A DNA stretch of 48,439 nt from Clostridia bacterium (GCA_017939755.1 JAGBAJ010000047.1:1-48439); one strand, 5' to 3'. Counted from the first letter of the stretch, positions 18,228 through 27,499 are shown. Notes: generated from the letters alone by a model not told the origin. Numbers and translations: made by a program.

Positions 18228-18443
18228 TTACGCTATTTTTTTATTTCTTTCAAAACTAATAACTTTATAATTAATTACTGCTTGATAAATTCTCCACATT
18301 ACTTCTGAATAACAACTTTCTATGTCATGTACACCATATCTTTTCATTTGAATATTAGTAAATATTTCATATGTCTTTATTATGTCCTCTAAAGCTTTAT
18401 TATCTCCATCTTTTGCTTTTAGTAGTTTCAAATACATATTCAT
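18228..18443 (-). CDS. Small helix-turn-helix / sigma region 2-like protein
   Basis: The 71-residue product begins MNMYLKLLKAKDGDNKALEDIIKTY, the pattern of short sigma-region-2-like or helix-turn-helix proteins found on Tn916-type conjugative elements. It follows a sigma-region-4-like gene by 28 bases, and the two may work as a split sigma factor or as an element regulator. AGGAGTG precedes the start. No integrase, excisionase or conjugation gene lies in this window, so if this is part of an element it is a remnant or a domesticated pair. Confidence 0.6.
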   Translation of the reverse strand: MNMYLKLLKAKDGDNKALEDIIKTYEIFTNIQMKRYGVHDIESCYSEVMWRIYQAVINYKVISFERNKKIA

Positions 18444-18471
18444 AAAATATCACTCCTATTCTATAATTTAC

Positions 18472-18891
18472 CTAAAGTTTAAAATGCTCTTTTATTTTCT
18501 CTATAATTTGCATTTTTTTAAATTGAATTGTATCAATTGTTGTATTTAGCTCTTGGGCAATTTCATACTCCTCTTGTTGTTTAACAAATAATTTTGTTAA
18601 CAAATCAGTTTCTGTTTCACTTAAGTATTTCATAGCCTCAATTAAATCCTGGTTTTCTAATGAATCTAATATGTTATTTTCTTCGCTTCCAAAAAAAGAG
18701 ACAGAGCAATCATCAACATAAGTAGACAACTGACCTATCTCTTTTTTTACATGACTATCCATAGACTCGTTAAGTGAAACGAATCTCTTACCATAAGATT
18801 TTTCGTTATCTGAAAATCTCATAATAGTAGTAATTATTTCATCTTTAAGGTAATTTCTAGCTCTTTTATCTTCAACTTCTAAATATCCCAT
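18472..18891 (-). CDS. Sigma-70 region 4-like regulator
   Basis: The 139-residue product has a C-terminal helix-turn-helix of sigma region 4 type (about 85-135): LSETETDLLTKLFVKQQEEY, then EIAQELNTTIDTIQFKKMQI. The N-terminal half shows no clear sigma region 2. The start at 18891 is chosen because AAAGGAGG lies just before it and the in-frame ATG at 18909 overlaps that site. It is the first gene of the pair. Repeated AAAAGTGC motifs lie just upstream and again just after the second gene. Confidence 0.65.
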   Translation of the reverse strand: MGYLEVEDKRARNYLKDEIITTIMRFSDNEKSYGKRFVSLNESMDSHVKKEIGQLSTYVDDCSVSFFGSEENNILDSLENQDLIEAMKYLSETETDLLTKLFVKQQEEYEIAQELNTTIDTIQFKKMQIIEKIKEHFKL

Positions 18892-18961
18892 AACAAAACC
18901 TCCTTTCATATATATTTTCCCGATTGATTATAATTTTACGCTCTTTTCTAAAATTATCAAC

Positions 18962-19010
18962 AAAAGTGCATAAAAGTGCACCTTCGTGTGTTTATTAAGA
19001 TAAAAGTGTG
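18962..19010 (+). repeat. Phased AAAAGTGC/T direct repeats upstream of the sigma/HTH pair
   Basis: AAAAGTG occurs at 18962, 18972 and 19002, i.e. 10 and 30 bases apart, on the same face of the helix. A fourth AAAAGTGCA is at 18214-18222 on the far side of the two genes, inside the palindrome AGCGTAAAA...TTTTACGCT (18210-18234). The 11-base AATTTTACGCT also flanks the pair (near 18224 and 18932). This could be operator sites or recombinase arm sites. Confidence 0.6.
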
Positions 19011-19066
19011 GTTTTACGAAAACTTCTAAATGTACATTGATTTTGAAATTAAAAATTTTTATACAT

Positions 19067-19106
19067 AAAAGTAACATGATTACATTACAATAATCATGTT
19101 ACTTTT
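19067..19106 (-). terminator. Terminator after the WG-repeat-like gene
   Basis: AAAAGTAACATGATTA and TAATCATGTTACTTTT form a perfect 16-pair stem ending in T's on the minus strand, 100 bases after the stop at 19207. Confidence 0.8.
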
Positions 19107-19206
19107 CCCATATATTAGTTTTATTCAAATACTTAATACATACACGTTTTCACACATCAAATAATATATTAAAAAACCTGTTGACATTCTTCTAGAGAAA
19201 TACTTT

Positions 19207-20745
19207 TTATGATTTCTTTTCATATACCTGTTTTCCACTTAAGTTGTAGTACTTATTACCTCTTTTTACATATCCATTTTGAACTAGCCAATAATCTGAT
19301 GAATTTTCAGCTTCAATTTCTGCATAATCTAAAGTTTTTTGATTAATAATAAACAATCTTTCTTTAAATTCTAAATACACATAATCATCATTTACTTCAC
19401 GAATATGCTCAGCACTGAAAACATCTACGTTAATTTTTTTGCTTATTTCTCCATTTTCCATTACAACACCATCTTGAGTTTTTATAAAGTCAATACCTGC
19501 TACATGTTCATAAGCACTTACGTTCTCTTTTGCTACAGAACCATCAAAGTTATATAAAACCTCAGACCCTTTTAAATACTTATTGCCTACACCAAAAACT
19601 TTATTATCCATAATCTTTTCGCCTTTGCTATTATATGTAGCATATTTTCTACCACTATAACTTTCTACAAAATATGGAGTATATGAGTTACTTTTCTTAT
19701 CATAATGTTCATATGTTGAAAATGTTGAATCTGAGCTATATATTACTTCTCCACCCTTGTATGCAGTTCCTTTTCCATTTTTACTCATAACAACACATCC
19801 TACATCAACATCAGGTCTTGTATCTATATATTCATCTGTTAATTGTTGGCTTTTAATAAGTTTCTTATCATCTCCAAACCAATAGCATATTCTTATCATA
19901 TTATTTTTTTCACCATATAAAGTTCCTTCATATAATTGTGCATATAGCATATTTCCATATACAGAAAGGTCAACATTATGCTTTTGACTCATTTTAATTT
20001 CTTCAACAACCTCTCCTGTAGATACATTCAATATTGCATATAGCTCATTTTCCTTTAGCTCTATAAATACAATAAGAGCACCATTTCTAAGTTTTTCAAC
20101 TTTATCTGGATATATATATAAGTCGCTCTTATCTAATATTTTTGTATAAACCTTTTTACCAGTTTCATCATAAAATACATATTCATATTTATACTCGTCT
20201 GCTGACTTTATAGTATTATATATATAAAAATATCCATCAGCTATATATCTAAAATACTCTTCATTCTCGCATGGGACAATAACTTCTCCTTTTTCGTTTA
20301 TAACACCTTTCTTGTAGTCATTATTTGCAACTTGGTATAAAACATGTTGTTCATCTTGTACTATCACAGAATAGCTTTTATATTGTCCAGGCTCTGTTAT
20401 TTTGTTCATATTACAATCTACTAGGTATTCCTGTTCTTCCTCATTTTTAATTAAAATACTATTTTTAAATATCTCGCTTTCCTTCTTTGATATTGCAGTA
20501 TCTATTTTAGTGATTTTACCATTTGTACCTATGTATATATCTTCATCGTCTATTGTTTCTATATATTCTAATCTTTCTGCTTCTTTAGTGCTTTCATCTA
20601 TTTGGTTTGCGGTGTCTGAATTTTTATTAGATTTCCCCTTAATAAAAAATATAGCAGTAACAACCCCACCAACTAAAAGTACTATAAGTAATAGTATTAT
20701 TATAACTTTGGTTGCTGTAGTGCCCTTTTCTTCTGTTATCTTCAT
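19207..20745 (-). CDS. Membrane-anchored WG-repeat-like extracellular protein
   Basis: This 512-residue protein has one N-terminal membrane segment (about 13-35) followed by a hydrophilic, Asn/Lys-rich linker and a large beta-rich extracellular region. YKKGVINEKGEVIVPCENEE (residues about 145-165) matches the WG-repeat pattern (GVI..KGEVIVP). Later units such as KYATYNSKGEKI and VLYNFDGSVAKEN are weaker versions. Proteins of this type are predicted beta-propeller-like surface modules of unknown ligand. AGGGAGAGG sets the start. It is divergent from the Spo0A-like gene. Confidence 0.55.
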   Translation of the reverse strand: MKITEEKGTTATKVIIILLLIVLLVGGVVTAIFFIKGKSNKNSDTANQIDESTKEAERLEYIETIDDEDIYIGTNGKITKIDTAISKKESEIFKNSILIKNEEEQEYLVDCNMNKITEPGQYKSYSVIVQDEQHVLYQVANNDYKKGVINEKGEVIVPCENEEYFRYIADGYFYIYNTIKSADEYKYEYVFYDETGKKVYTKILDKSDLYIYPDKVEKLRNGALIVFIELKENELYAILNVSTGEVVEEIKMSQKHNVDLSVYGNMLYAQLYEGTLYGEKNNMIRICYWFGDDKKLIKSQQLTDEYIDTRPDVDVGCVVMSKNGKGTAYKGGEVIYSSDSTFSTYEHYDKKSNSYTPYFVESYSGRKYATYNSKGEKIMDNKVFGVGNKYLKGSEVLYNFDGSVAKENVSAYEHVAGIDFIKTQDGVVMENGEISKKINVDVFSAEHIREVNDDYVYLEFKERLFIINQKTLDYAEIEAENSSDYWLVQNGYVKRGNKYYNLSGKQVYEKKS

Positions 20746-20845
20746 ATTATCCTCTCCCTCTAAAAAAAATTTTCATTTGTTTTATTTATTTTATATGAAC
20801 TTTTAAAACTTGTCAAATTATTTTCAGATCAGTCATATTTTTATG

Positions 20846-20874
20846 TTGACTTATTTTGTAAAGTATGATATAAT
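20846..20874 (+). promoter_or_regulatory. Strong sigma-A promoter of the Spo0A-like gene
   Basis: TTGACT at 20846-20851, a 17-base spacer, and TATAAT at 20869-20874 preceded by TGA (extended -10). Confidence 0.88.
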
Positions 20875-20906
20875 TTTGTAAGATTCTACGTAGGGGGAAT
20901 GTAAAT

Positions 20907-21611
20907 ATGAACATTATGATTTCATGTTGTGAGAAAGATAGTAAGGCTTATAGCAATTTACTTGCTTTCGATTCTAATATAAATGTCGAAAGTACTACTT
21001 CAACAGAAAAATCTACTCTGCAACAATTTTTTGAGAAAAAACCAGATATTTTGATACTGGACTTAACAAATAAAAATTTAAACGCACTATATGTGTTATC
21101 TAAATTATCTGAAAAGAGTACTGATTCCTATAAAAAGGTTATCCTAATAGCAGACGATTCATGCTCTAACTTTATAAATCAGTCGAATTTCGCTGATGTA
21201 CTTTCAAAACCAATTACAACTCAAAAATTAATTGGCTCTCTATATAAAAATCCATTACCCATATCAAAAACAATAACAGAGCAAGACGTAAAAAAATTAT
21301 TATTACGCCTAAAAATAGACTTATACTCTACTGGTATACACTTTTTAATTAGGGCTATATTGATGGCTGCTGAAAACCATAAATTACTACAAAACTTGCA
21401 GGATATATATGAAAAAATTGGAAAAGAGCGAAATATTTCATATGAAAAAGTAAAATGGAGTGTTAGAAGTAGCGTTGAAACAATAAACAAATATTCTAAT
21501 CCTGACACATTTAAAACTATATTTAAATATTATGACGATACAAGGTCATTAACTCCAAAATATTTTATAAAATTAGTTTTATACTATTTTGATATTGATG
21601 CTGATGAATAA
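20907..21611 (+). CDS. Spo0A-like regulator with degenerate receiver
   Basis: The 234-residue protein has a receiver-like domain (about 1-115) and a C-terminal Spo0A-type DNA-binding domain (about 125-232). The latter is recognised from YSTGIHFLIRAILMAAENH, LQNLQDIYEKIGKERNISYE and the helix EKVKWSVRSSVETIN. In the receiver a phosphorylatable-type aspartate remains (D52 in LILDL), as does the conserved SKP lysine (K101). The acidic pair after strand 1 is gone (MISCCEKDS instead of a DD pair), so Mg-dependent phosphorylation is doubtful. It is probably an orphan regulator related to the sporulation master switch, or a divergent Spo0A itself. GGGGGAA precedes the start. A strong promoter and terminator frame it. 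Confidence 0.82.
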   Translation: MNIMISCCEKDSKAYSNLLAFDSNINVESTTSTEKSTLQQFFEKKPDILILDLTNKNLNALYVLSKLSEKSTDSYKKVILIADDSCSNFINQSNFADVLSKPITTQKLIGSLYKNPLPISKTITEQDVKKLLLRLKIDLYSTGIHFLIRAILMAAENHKLLQNLQDIYEKIGKERNISYEKVKWSVRSSVETINKYSNPDTFKTIFKYYDDTRSLTPKYFIKLVLYYFDIDADE

Positions 21612-21627
21612 ATAATGTACATAAACA

Positions 21628-21681
21628 TACCCAATGGAAAAGACACAAGAAATTGTGCGCCCTATCATTGGGTATATTTTT
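21628..21681. terminator. Terminator shared by Spo0A-like gene and symporter
   Basis: ATACCCAATG and CATTGGGTAT form a 10-pair stem with ATTTTTAAT on the plus side, lying between two convergent genes. Confidence 0.85.
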
Positions 21682-21709
21682 AATATGTATAATGTATTTT
21701 CGAATTAGA

Positions 21710-22957
21710 TTATGTATTATTTTTTTTCTTACCGTCTACCATTCTAGATACAAGCATTGCAGCGGCGTCGTCTCCTACAACATTTAACATTGTTGCTGGT
21801 GGATCAATAATAGTTGCAATTATTGTTAATATTGGTAAAGCTGCCATTGGATATCCCATAAGGCTTATAATTAGCATTTCAGAAATTGTTCCACCTCCAA
21901 TTGGAACTGCACTAACAAGAAGTGTTGCCACAAGTGCTACCCCCAATATCTGGAAAATCATACTAGTTGAAAGACTTGTTCCAAATAAGCAAACTAAAAA
22001 CATTATTTTAAATACAGATCCTATATTTGAACCATCTTTATGAAAACTAGTTCCAAATGGAGCAAGTGTCTCTGCTATGTCATTTGAAACACCTAGTTTC
22101 TTTGCTGTTTCAATATTTATTGGTAATGAAGCTGCACTTGAACATGTTGCAATAGACGTTACTGTAACTGGAATAATATTTTTCCAGAATAGTTTTACAC
22201 CTTTTCTTCCTCCTCCAATAAATGCATAAATAGAATATACAACGAGGTAAAATGCTATAGCTACAATAGTATATATTACAAATGTTTTTAAATATCCTAT
22301 TGCAATTTCATTTCCAAAAGTTCCAATTAATGATGCAAAATAGCATCCAAGTCCAATTGGAGCATAATACATAATAATTTTTACAATATTAATTACTACT
22401 TCGTTTGCTCCCACTAAAAAGTCAACTACTGGCTTTCCTTTATCTCCGGCCATTCTTGTCGCTACACCAAACATAATAGCAAATACAATTACCGCTATAA
22501 GATTGTTTTTTGAAAGCAATCCTGAAAAATCACTAACAGTTAACGCACTTACTGTTCTTTCAAGAATTGACATTTTCTCTGTTTCTTCTTGGGCCTCAGT
22601 TGAAACTTCTTCTAATGAACTTCTAATACGATTTCCATCTTCAGTTGATACAAGTTTAACAGGTAAAGTAGATGCTAATCCTACTAAGACTGAAACTATA
22701 GCAGTTACTACAAATACAATAATTATGCTTATCATTATTTTTCCAAATCTTTGTGCTTTCGACATTTTTGCAATTGATGTTGAAATATTTAAAAATATTA
22801 ATGGTACAATTACTATAAACATCAAATTCAAAAATAAGTCTCCTAATGGTGCTAATGCTGATGCCTTTTCCTTATACACAATACCTACTATTGCTCCAAT
22901 AATAATTGCAGCTAATAGTATAATTGTTGACTTGTAATTTTTCCACAATTTTTTCAT
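21710..22957 (-). CDS. Dicarboxylate/amino acid:cation symporter (DAACS family)
   Basis: The 415-residue membrane protein belongs to the DAACS family, the GltP/DctA/SstT relatives that import dicarboxylates or amino acids with Na+ or H+. Hydrophobic segments run through its length. The re-entrant loop signature is TCSSAASLPINIETAKKLGV followed by APFGTSFHKDGSNIG. The last conserved segment is DPPATMLNVVGDDAAAMLVSRMV, with N and D in the usual substrate and cation positions. Substrate specificity cannot be read with confidence. It appears monocistronic. Confidence 0.92.
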   Translation of the reverse strand: MKKLWKNYKSTIILLAAIIIGAIVGIVYKEKASALAPLGDLFLNLMFIVIVPLIFLNISTSIAKMSKAQRFGKIMISIIIVFVVTAIVSVLVGLASTLPVKLVSTEDGNRIRSSLEEVSTEAQEETEKMSILERTVSALTVSDFSGLLSKNNLIAVIVFAIMFGVATRMAGDKGKPVVDFLVGANEVVINIVKIIMYYAPIGLGCYFASLIGTFGNEIAIGYLKTFVIYTIVAIAFYLVVYSIYAFIGGGRKGVKLFWKNIIPVTVTSIATCSSAASLPINIETAKKLGVSNDIAETLAPFGTSFHKDGSNIGSVFKIMFLVCLFGTSLSTSMIFQILGVALVATLLVSAVPIGGGTISEMLIISLMGYPMAALPILTIIATIIDPPATMLNVVGDDAAAMLVSRMVDGKKKNNT

Positions 22958-23053
22958 GCTTATTCCCCCTTATTTTATTATAAAAATTATATCTTAATAG
23001 CCAAGAAAATATAAAAATGTTCGCCTTATATAAATCTGAAATATTCTCTATTT

Positions 23054-24625
23054 TCACTCTATATTTTTATATTTTTTGTTTTTTATATACATAATAAAAA
23101 TAAATATAACAATTACTGCTAAGGTCACATAACTTCCTATACCACTGCCAGCTTGAGGTATATTCGTATTTGCAGTTGTTGAAGTCACCACTTTTTCTTC
23201 TTCATCATATTGTTCTTCTGACTCCTGAGGATATAATTTTTCATCTAACTCTTCTTGTGATTGATTTTTTTTGTCATATGTATTCGCATCCTTTTTATCT
23301 TCATTATCGTCTGGATTTTTTATATCTGTATTTGGGAGTTCTTTCTGTTGCCAATAAAATATTGGGTATCCGCTATTGTCTGAATTAATATCTTTTACAT
23401 ATGCTTTTCCGTCTTGACTAAATAACTTGAATTTATCATTTTCTATATCAGCATCTGTTATTGTTGAATTTAATACTTCTACAATTTCGTCGCTCTTTAA
23501 TTCAATTGTTTCTTTAGCAATTGTTTCATAATCAGATTTTATATCTCCACCGTACGCATTTATATCATCATTCTCATATAGGAAGTATGTCTTTGTTATT
23601 TTTCCTGTTGATTCTCCTTGAATCTCACCAAATAGCTTTCCTATATTTACTTTTTCAGCATTTGATTGAGTGTATGATATACTTCCCACATTGTAACAGC
23701 TTTCTACTAACGAGCTAGTGCTTTCCATCGATAACGATCCACATAGACCACCTACCATAATTTTTGTATCTTCATTTATATTAGTTACATCTCCAGTATT
23801 GTAACAATATCTCATTTGAGAATACCCTACCAGACATGCAATTACTCCTCCTGAATATCGCATAGATTTAACATTTCCATTGTTAGCACACTCATAAATA
23901 TTTGATGTTTGGGAATAACCACTAATTCCTCCAGCAGCCCATTTTTCATTAACAATATCTGCATAATTTATACAGCGTATAATGTCACTTGCCCACGTAT
24001 ATCCAGAAATTCCACCACAAAAAGCCCCATTGGTATTAGTTACTTTTCCATAATTTGAACAATTTATAATTCTAGCTCCTGCTGTTGCATAGCCAACAAT
24101 TCCACCTGTTGCTCCTGCGCTGCAAGTCGACTTTATGTCAACATAGTTATTACAATTAATTATATGCCCAGTGCTAAAGGCTGCTATTGCCCCACTATAC
24201 GCACCAGCGGCATTTATGACAGAATTTTTTACATTTAAGTTTCTTATTATTCCATCATTCAAGGCAAATAAACCTGATAAATTTGAATCGCCATCCATAT
24301 AAATTCCTGATATAGTGTGGTTATTTCCTTCAAATGTGCCTTTAAAAGATTTTCTTTCTGTATCATCCTCTATAAAATTACCTGCGGTCTCCTCTGTTAC
24401 ACCAATTGGGATCCACTGGTTATTTGTAGTTCCTTCTAAATCTATATCAGAATTAAGTTTTACAATCACGCCTTCAAAACTCTTTCCATTATTAACTTCT
24501 TCTGCAAATCTTATCAAGTCTTCCTTGTTATTTATACTATATACTTCCTCTGCATATATCTGTGTACTTGTACATCCAAACAAGAAAATAGCAATAATAA
24601 AACTAATAAAGAACTTTTTTTTCAT
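23054..24625 (-). CDS. GLUG-repeat surface protein with sortase-like anchor
   Basis: The 523-residue protein has a signal peptide (about 1-25). Its LFGC could also be read as a lipobox. Several GLUG-type beta-helix repeats follow (about 95-330), with recurring GGIVGYA, GGISGYT, GGISGYS and GGLCGSL. An acidic, low-complexity stretch leads to the end, which has IPQAG, a hydrophobic segment and a basic KNKKYKN tail. This layout fits a cell-wall sorting signal of the LPXTG type in a variant form. It should be a secreted, wall-displayed adhesin-like protein. No sortase gene is in the window. Confidence 0.78.
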   Translation of the reverse strand: MKKKFFISFIIAIFLFGCTSTQIYAEEVYSINNKEDLIRFAEEVNNGKSFEGVIVKLNSDIDLEGTTNNQWIPIGVTEETAGNFIEDDTERKSFKGTFEGNNHTISGIYMDGDSNLSGLFALNDGIIRNLNVKNSVINAAGAYSGAIAAFSTGHIINCNNYVDIKSTCSAGATGGIVGYATAGARIINCSNYGKVTNTNGAFCGGISGYTWASDIIRCINYADIVNEKWAAGGISGYSQTSNIYECANNGNVKSMRYSGGVIACLVGYSQMRYCYNTGDVTNINEDTKIMVGGLCGSLSMESTSSLVESCYNVGSISYTQSNAEKVNIGKLFGEIQGESTGKITKTYFLYENDDINAYGGDIKSDYETIAKETIELKSDEIVEVLNSTITDADIENDKFKLFSQDGKAYVKDINSDNSGYPIFYWQQKELPNTDIKNPDDNEDKKDANTYDKKNQSQEELDEKLYPQESEEQYDEEEKVVTSTTANTNIPQAGSGIGSYVTLAVIVIFIFIMYIKNKKYKNIE

Positions 24626-24791
24626 TTGTAAACCCCCCTATATGTACACAATTATACATCTATTACTATATTATATTCAAGAGTTAAATAATCGAATTTT
24701 GCTAATTATTGACTTATATGTTACATTTTGCTAAAATTAGCTTATGAGTAGTATATACGATTCTATTATTTATAAAGGGAGTATTTTTATT

Positions 24792-25314
24792 ATGAAAAAG
24801 TTTCTTTCAATCTTATTAATACTAGAGCTTATTTGCTTTGTATTTGTTTTTACTGGATGTGAGAAAGATACATCACAAGATAGAGAAAATAAAACCGATA
24901 AATATTCAGAAATTAGAGGTCGGTTGGGATTCAACAAGCTCTGAAGGTTCCTACTATGTGTTTAACTCTGATGATACATATTATTGGTATAAAAGCTCTT
25001 CCGACTTAGATGATAACTATTATAAAGGAGAAATGACAATATTACATGGTACAGAAGCAATCGAAGATTTAGGTATATCTTATGAAAATGTTTCTAGAGT
25101 CTTTGTTAATAGCAAGGGTTCTATTTCTTTAGATAATATATATGAATTAAAATTACATCCAACTTATCTAATAAGTGGTGGTATTGATAAAACATCAACT
25201 TTAACTAGTAAATTTGATATGAAATTATTATTTGTTTATGTAGATGAAAATAATGCACAGGCTTTTAATTATACAACCCAAGATACATATTATTTTGTAA
25301 AAAAAGATAAATAA
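24792..25314 (+). pseudogene. Frameshifted small lipoprotein gene
   Basis: The frame starting at ATG 24792 (behind AAAGGGAG) gives a lipoprotein signal with lipobox FTGCEK, then runs to a stop at 24944. The continuation lies in the next frame and ends at 25314: EVGWDSTSSEGSYYVF, YYWYKSSSDLDDNYYKG and so on. The switch falls near 24910-24920. One extra base or two missing bases would explain it. Joined, it would be a secreted lipoprotein of about 170 residues. It could be a real pseudogene, a phase-variable gene or a sequencing error. I do not know its function. Confidence 0.75.
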
Positions 25315-25336
25315 TATGCGGATTTTTAACTTTTTT

Positions 25337-25418
25337 AATATAAAAGAGCAGGTTATTTTATACTATCCAACAAATTGTGTTCAGTACATTTTATGATTAA
25401 CCTGCTCTTTTATATTAA
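25337..25418. terminator. Long-stem bidirectional terminator
   Basis: TAATATAAAAGAGCAGGTTA and TAACCTGCTCTTTTATATTA pair over about 20 bases around a 40-base loop, between convergent genes. Confidence 0.85.
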
Positions 25419-26713
25419 AACTCTATATCTTTTTTACTTGATTTCATTATTTCAACTTCTTCAATTAAATCTTCAATTTTTATTGTTTTCTTTGCTCCAT
25501 CTTTTGTTCTTTCAATTTCTACATATCCATCTTCTGTGTTATTTCCCATTATAGCAATATATGGGATTCCTAAGACTTTAGCATTTCTAATTTTTTCTCC
25601 TATTGAACCTTTTACATCATCAATTATAACATCTACATCTTTATTTAGACATTTTTCATATAAATCTTCTGCTGCATCTTTTTTCTTATCATTGCTTATT
25701 ATATATAAGTAATATGGTGTAACTGATATTGGCAAAGAAAATCCTACCACTTTATCGTTTTCTTTTATTACATTGTTTTCATATATTAATCCTAAAACCC
25801 TGCTTACACCTATTCCATAACATCCCATATAAAATGGTTTACTATTATTTTCGCTGTCTATGAAGTTAATGTCCATAGATTCTGAATATTTAGTTCCAAG
25901 TGCAAATATATGTCCAAGTTCGCATGCTTTTTGTTCCCTTAACTTTTTTATATCTTGAATATTATAAGTTTCTTTTAAGTATTCTTCAGCATTTTCCTTT
26001 TCTAAAACTTCAACATTTAATCCTTGTTTTGTCTCTCTGTCATATAAAATTGTATCCTCGCCAATTGAAGAAAGAGCCATTATTTCCTCTGAATTTTTTC
26101 CTCCCATTGAACCATTATCAGCAGCAACAGCCACTATATCTAATCCAATTTCATTAAATGCTTTAAAATATGTTTCTCTAATTTTCTTGTATGATTCCAT
26201 CATTGATTCTTCGTCTTTGTCAAATGAATATAAATCAAACATAAGAAACTCTTTTCCACGCAATAAATATCCTCTATTTCTAATTTCGTTTCTAAATTTT
26301 GTTCCTATTTGATAAAATCCTACCGGAAGCTGTTTATGTGATGTTACTCTATTTTCAACAAATGTTGTTATTGCTTCTTCGGCAGTTGGTGCTAAACAAT
26401 AATTACCTTTGTCTGTTTCAGAAAGCATCATTACTCCCTCTTCTATATATTTATCATATCTTCCAGACCTTTTCCATATTTCATCTTGCTGTAATAAAGG
26501 CATTTGAACTTCTATAAAATCTGCTCTATTAAAATTCTTTTTTATTATTTCCTCTATATTGTCTTGAACTTTAAGTGGAATATTATCATATGCATATACT
26601 CCGCTTCCATATTGTTTAACTTGGTTTGTTTGTATTAAAATGTCCTGTGCTGGATACATTTCATCCAAATTACTTAGTTTTACATTCTTCATTCCCATTT
26701 TTGATATTCTCAT
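25415..26713 (-). CDS. proS: Prolyl-tRNA synthetase lacking the INS editing domain
   Basis: The 432-residue class II synthetase is of the bacterial ProRS type but short (about 565-570 residues in E. coli). Catalytic motifs are present: YCLAPTAEEAIT (motif 1-2 region), TKFRNEIRNRGYLLRGKEFLMFDLYSF, and FYMGCYGIGVSRV. The roughly 180-residue INS domain, which removes wrongly attached alanine in cis, is missing. Only about 40 residues (224-262) bridge GEDTILYD to ELGHIFALGTKYS. The anticodon-binding domain follows from about 330. AAAGGAGAG sets the start. It is 14 bases downstream of a free-standing B3/4-domain gene and behind a proline T-box, so the two are co-regulated. Confidence 0.93.
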   Translation of the reverse strand: MRISKMGMKNVKLSNLDEMYPAQDILIQTNQVKQYGSGVYAYDNIPLKVQDNIEEIIKKNFNRADFIEVQMPLLQQDEIWKRSGRYDKYIEEGVMMLSETDKGNYCLAPTAEEAITTFVENRVTSHKQLPVGFYQIGTKFRNEIRNRGYLLRGKEFLMFDLYSFDKDEESMMESYKKIRETYFKAFNEIGLDIVAVAADNGSMGGKNSEEIMALSSIGEDTILYDRETKQGLNVEVLEKENAEEYLKETYNIQDIKKLREQKACELGHIFALGTKYSESMDINFIDSENNSKPFYMGCYGIGVSRVLGLIYENNVIKENDKVVGFSLPISVTPYYLYIISNDKKKDAAEDLYEKCLNKDVDVIIDDVKGSIGEKIRNAKVLGIPYIAIMGNNTEDGYVEIERTKDGAKKTIKIEDLIEEVEIMKSSKKDIEF

Positions 26714-26727
26714 ATTAAAACTCTCCT

Positions 26728-27405
26728 TTACTTATTATTTTCGGCTGTCGATATATATGTTTCTATATCTTCAGCATTTGCATATTTTTCTAATAACATT
26801 TTTGCTTTTATAATTTCATTATCCATATCAAAATCCTTATCAAACGATATTAATATAGTTAATATATTTTTTGAACTTTGAGTTATCATTGATTTTTCAG
26901 AATCGCTTGTCGGGCTTCCATAAGCACCATTTTCATCTGCAAATACAGGTAATTTTTCAACATTTATAGTTTCCTTGCCAATACCTTTATATGACTCTTC
27001 TTTATTTCCAACCCTAAATTCTATAGCTTCTCCAAGTTTATCGCAATCGTATGAACCAACAGATAATTTTGTACTTATTGAAATTAAATTATTGCAATCG
27101 ACAACATTATTTATTTGGTACATACCTTTTCCCTGAACAATTCTCCTTATTAAAGCTTCTGACGAAATTCTATATCTATACGGGTCTTTTCCAATTCCCT
27201 TATATAATGCTCTTGCAGCCATGATATTCTTTTCATTTCCAATAGACTCTATTGAAAACTCTTTAATTATATCATTGCTTATAATTTCGATTTCTTTCCA
27301 TAATTCTTGATTTTTCTTTTCAACTTTTGTTTTGTACTGAATACACCCTAACTTAATATCACTGCATACATCTAAAAGTTGCTTGCTTATTGATATTTTC
27401 TTCAT
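26728..27405 (-). CDS. Free-standing B3/4 domain protein (putative tRNA-editing factor)
   Basis: The 225-residue protein carries the B3/B4 fold found in the editing module of PheRS beta. Signature stretches are ARALYKGIGKDPYRYRISSE, ALIRRIVQGKGMYQINNVVD, and LGEAIEFRVGNKEESYKGIG. In PheT this fold binds tRNA-acylated amino acids and hydrolyses mischarged ones. Here it stands alone as the first gene of an operon with ProRS. Because that ProRS lacks its editing insertion, a trans-editing role (for example on Ala- or Cys-tRNA-Pro) is a reasonable inference, not shown. The start at 27405 follows AAAGGAAG; an in-frame start at 27435 lies upstream of it. It is expressed from the T-box promoter at 27714-27742. 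Confidence 0.82.
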   Translation of the reverse strand: MKKISISKQLLDVCSDIKLGCIQYKTKVEKKNQELWKEIEIISNDIIKEFSIESIGNEKNIMAARALYKGIGKDPYRYRISSEALIRRIVQGKGMYQINNVVDCNNLISISTKLSVGSYDCDKLGEAIEFRVGNKEESYKGIGKETINVEKLPVFADENGAYGSPTSDSEKSMITQSSKNILTILISFDKDFDMDNEIIKAKMLLEKYANAEDIETYISTAENNK

Positions 27406-27456
27406 ATATATCACTTCCTTTCTGATAGAGAACAAATTTTTCTATGAAGCATTCTT

Positions 27457-27493
27457 ATATACTTGGAAAAGTGAACATGACTTTCCTAGATAT
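27457..27493. repeat. GGAAAGT/ACTTTCC hairpin repeat (diverged)
   Basis: TATACTTGGAAAAGTGAACA and TGACTTTCCTAGATATA form an imperfect palindrome of the same family, between the T-box terminator and the B3/4 gene. Confidence 0.6.
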
Positions 27494-27499
27494 AAAATG

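Noticed and set aside
22872..23057. 61-codon frame upstream of the symporter
   Set aside because: It overlaps the symporter start in another frame, with no ribosome binding site.
24744..24791. Longer start for the frameshifted lipoprotein
   Set aside because: The in-frame ATG at 24744 has no ribosome binding site and would bury the lipoprotein signal.
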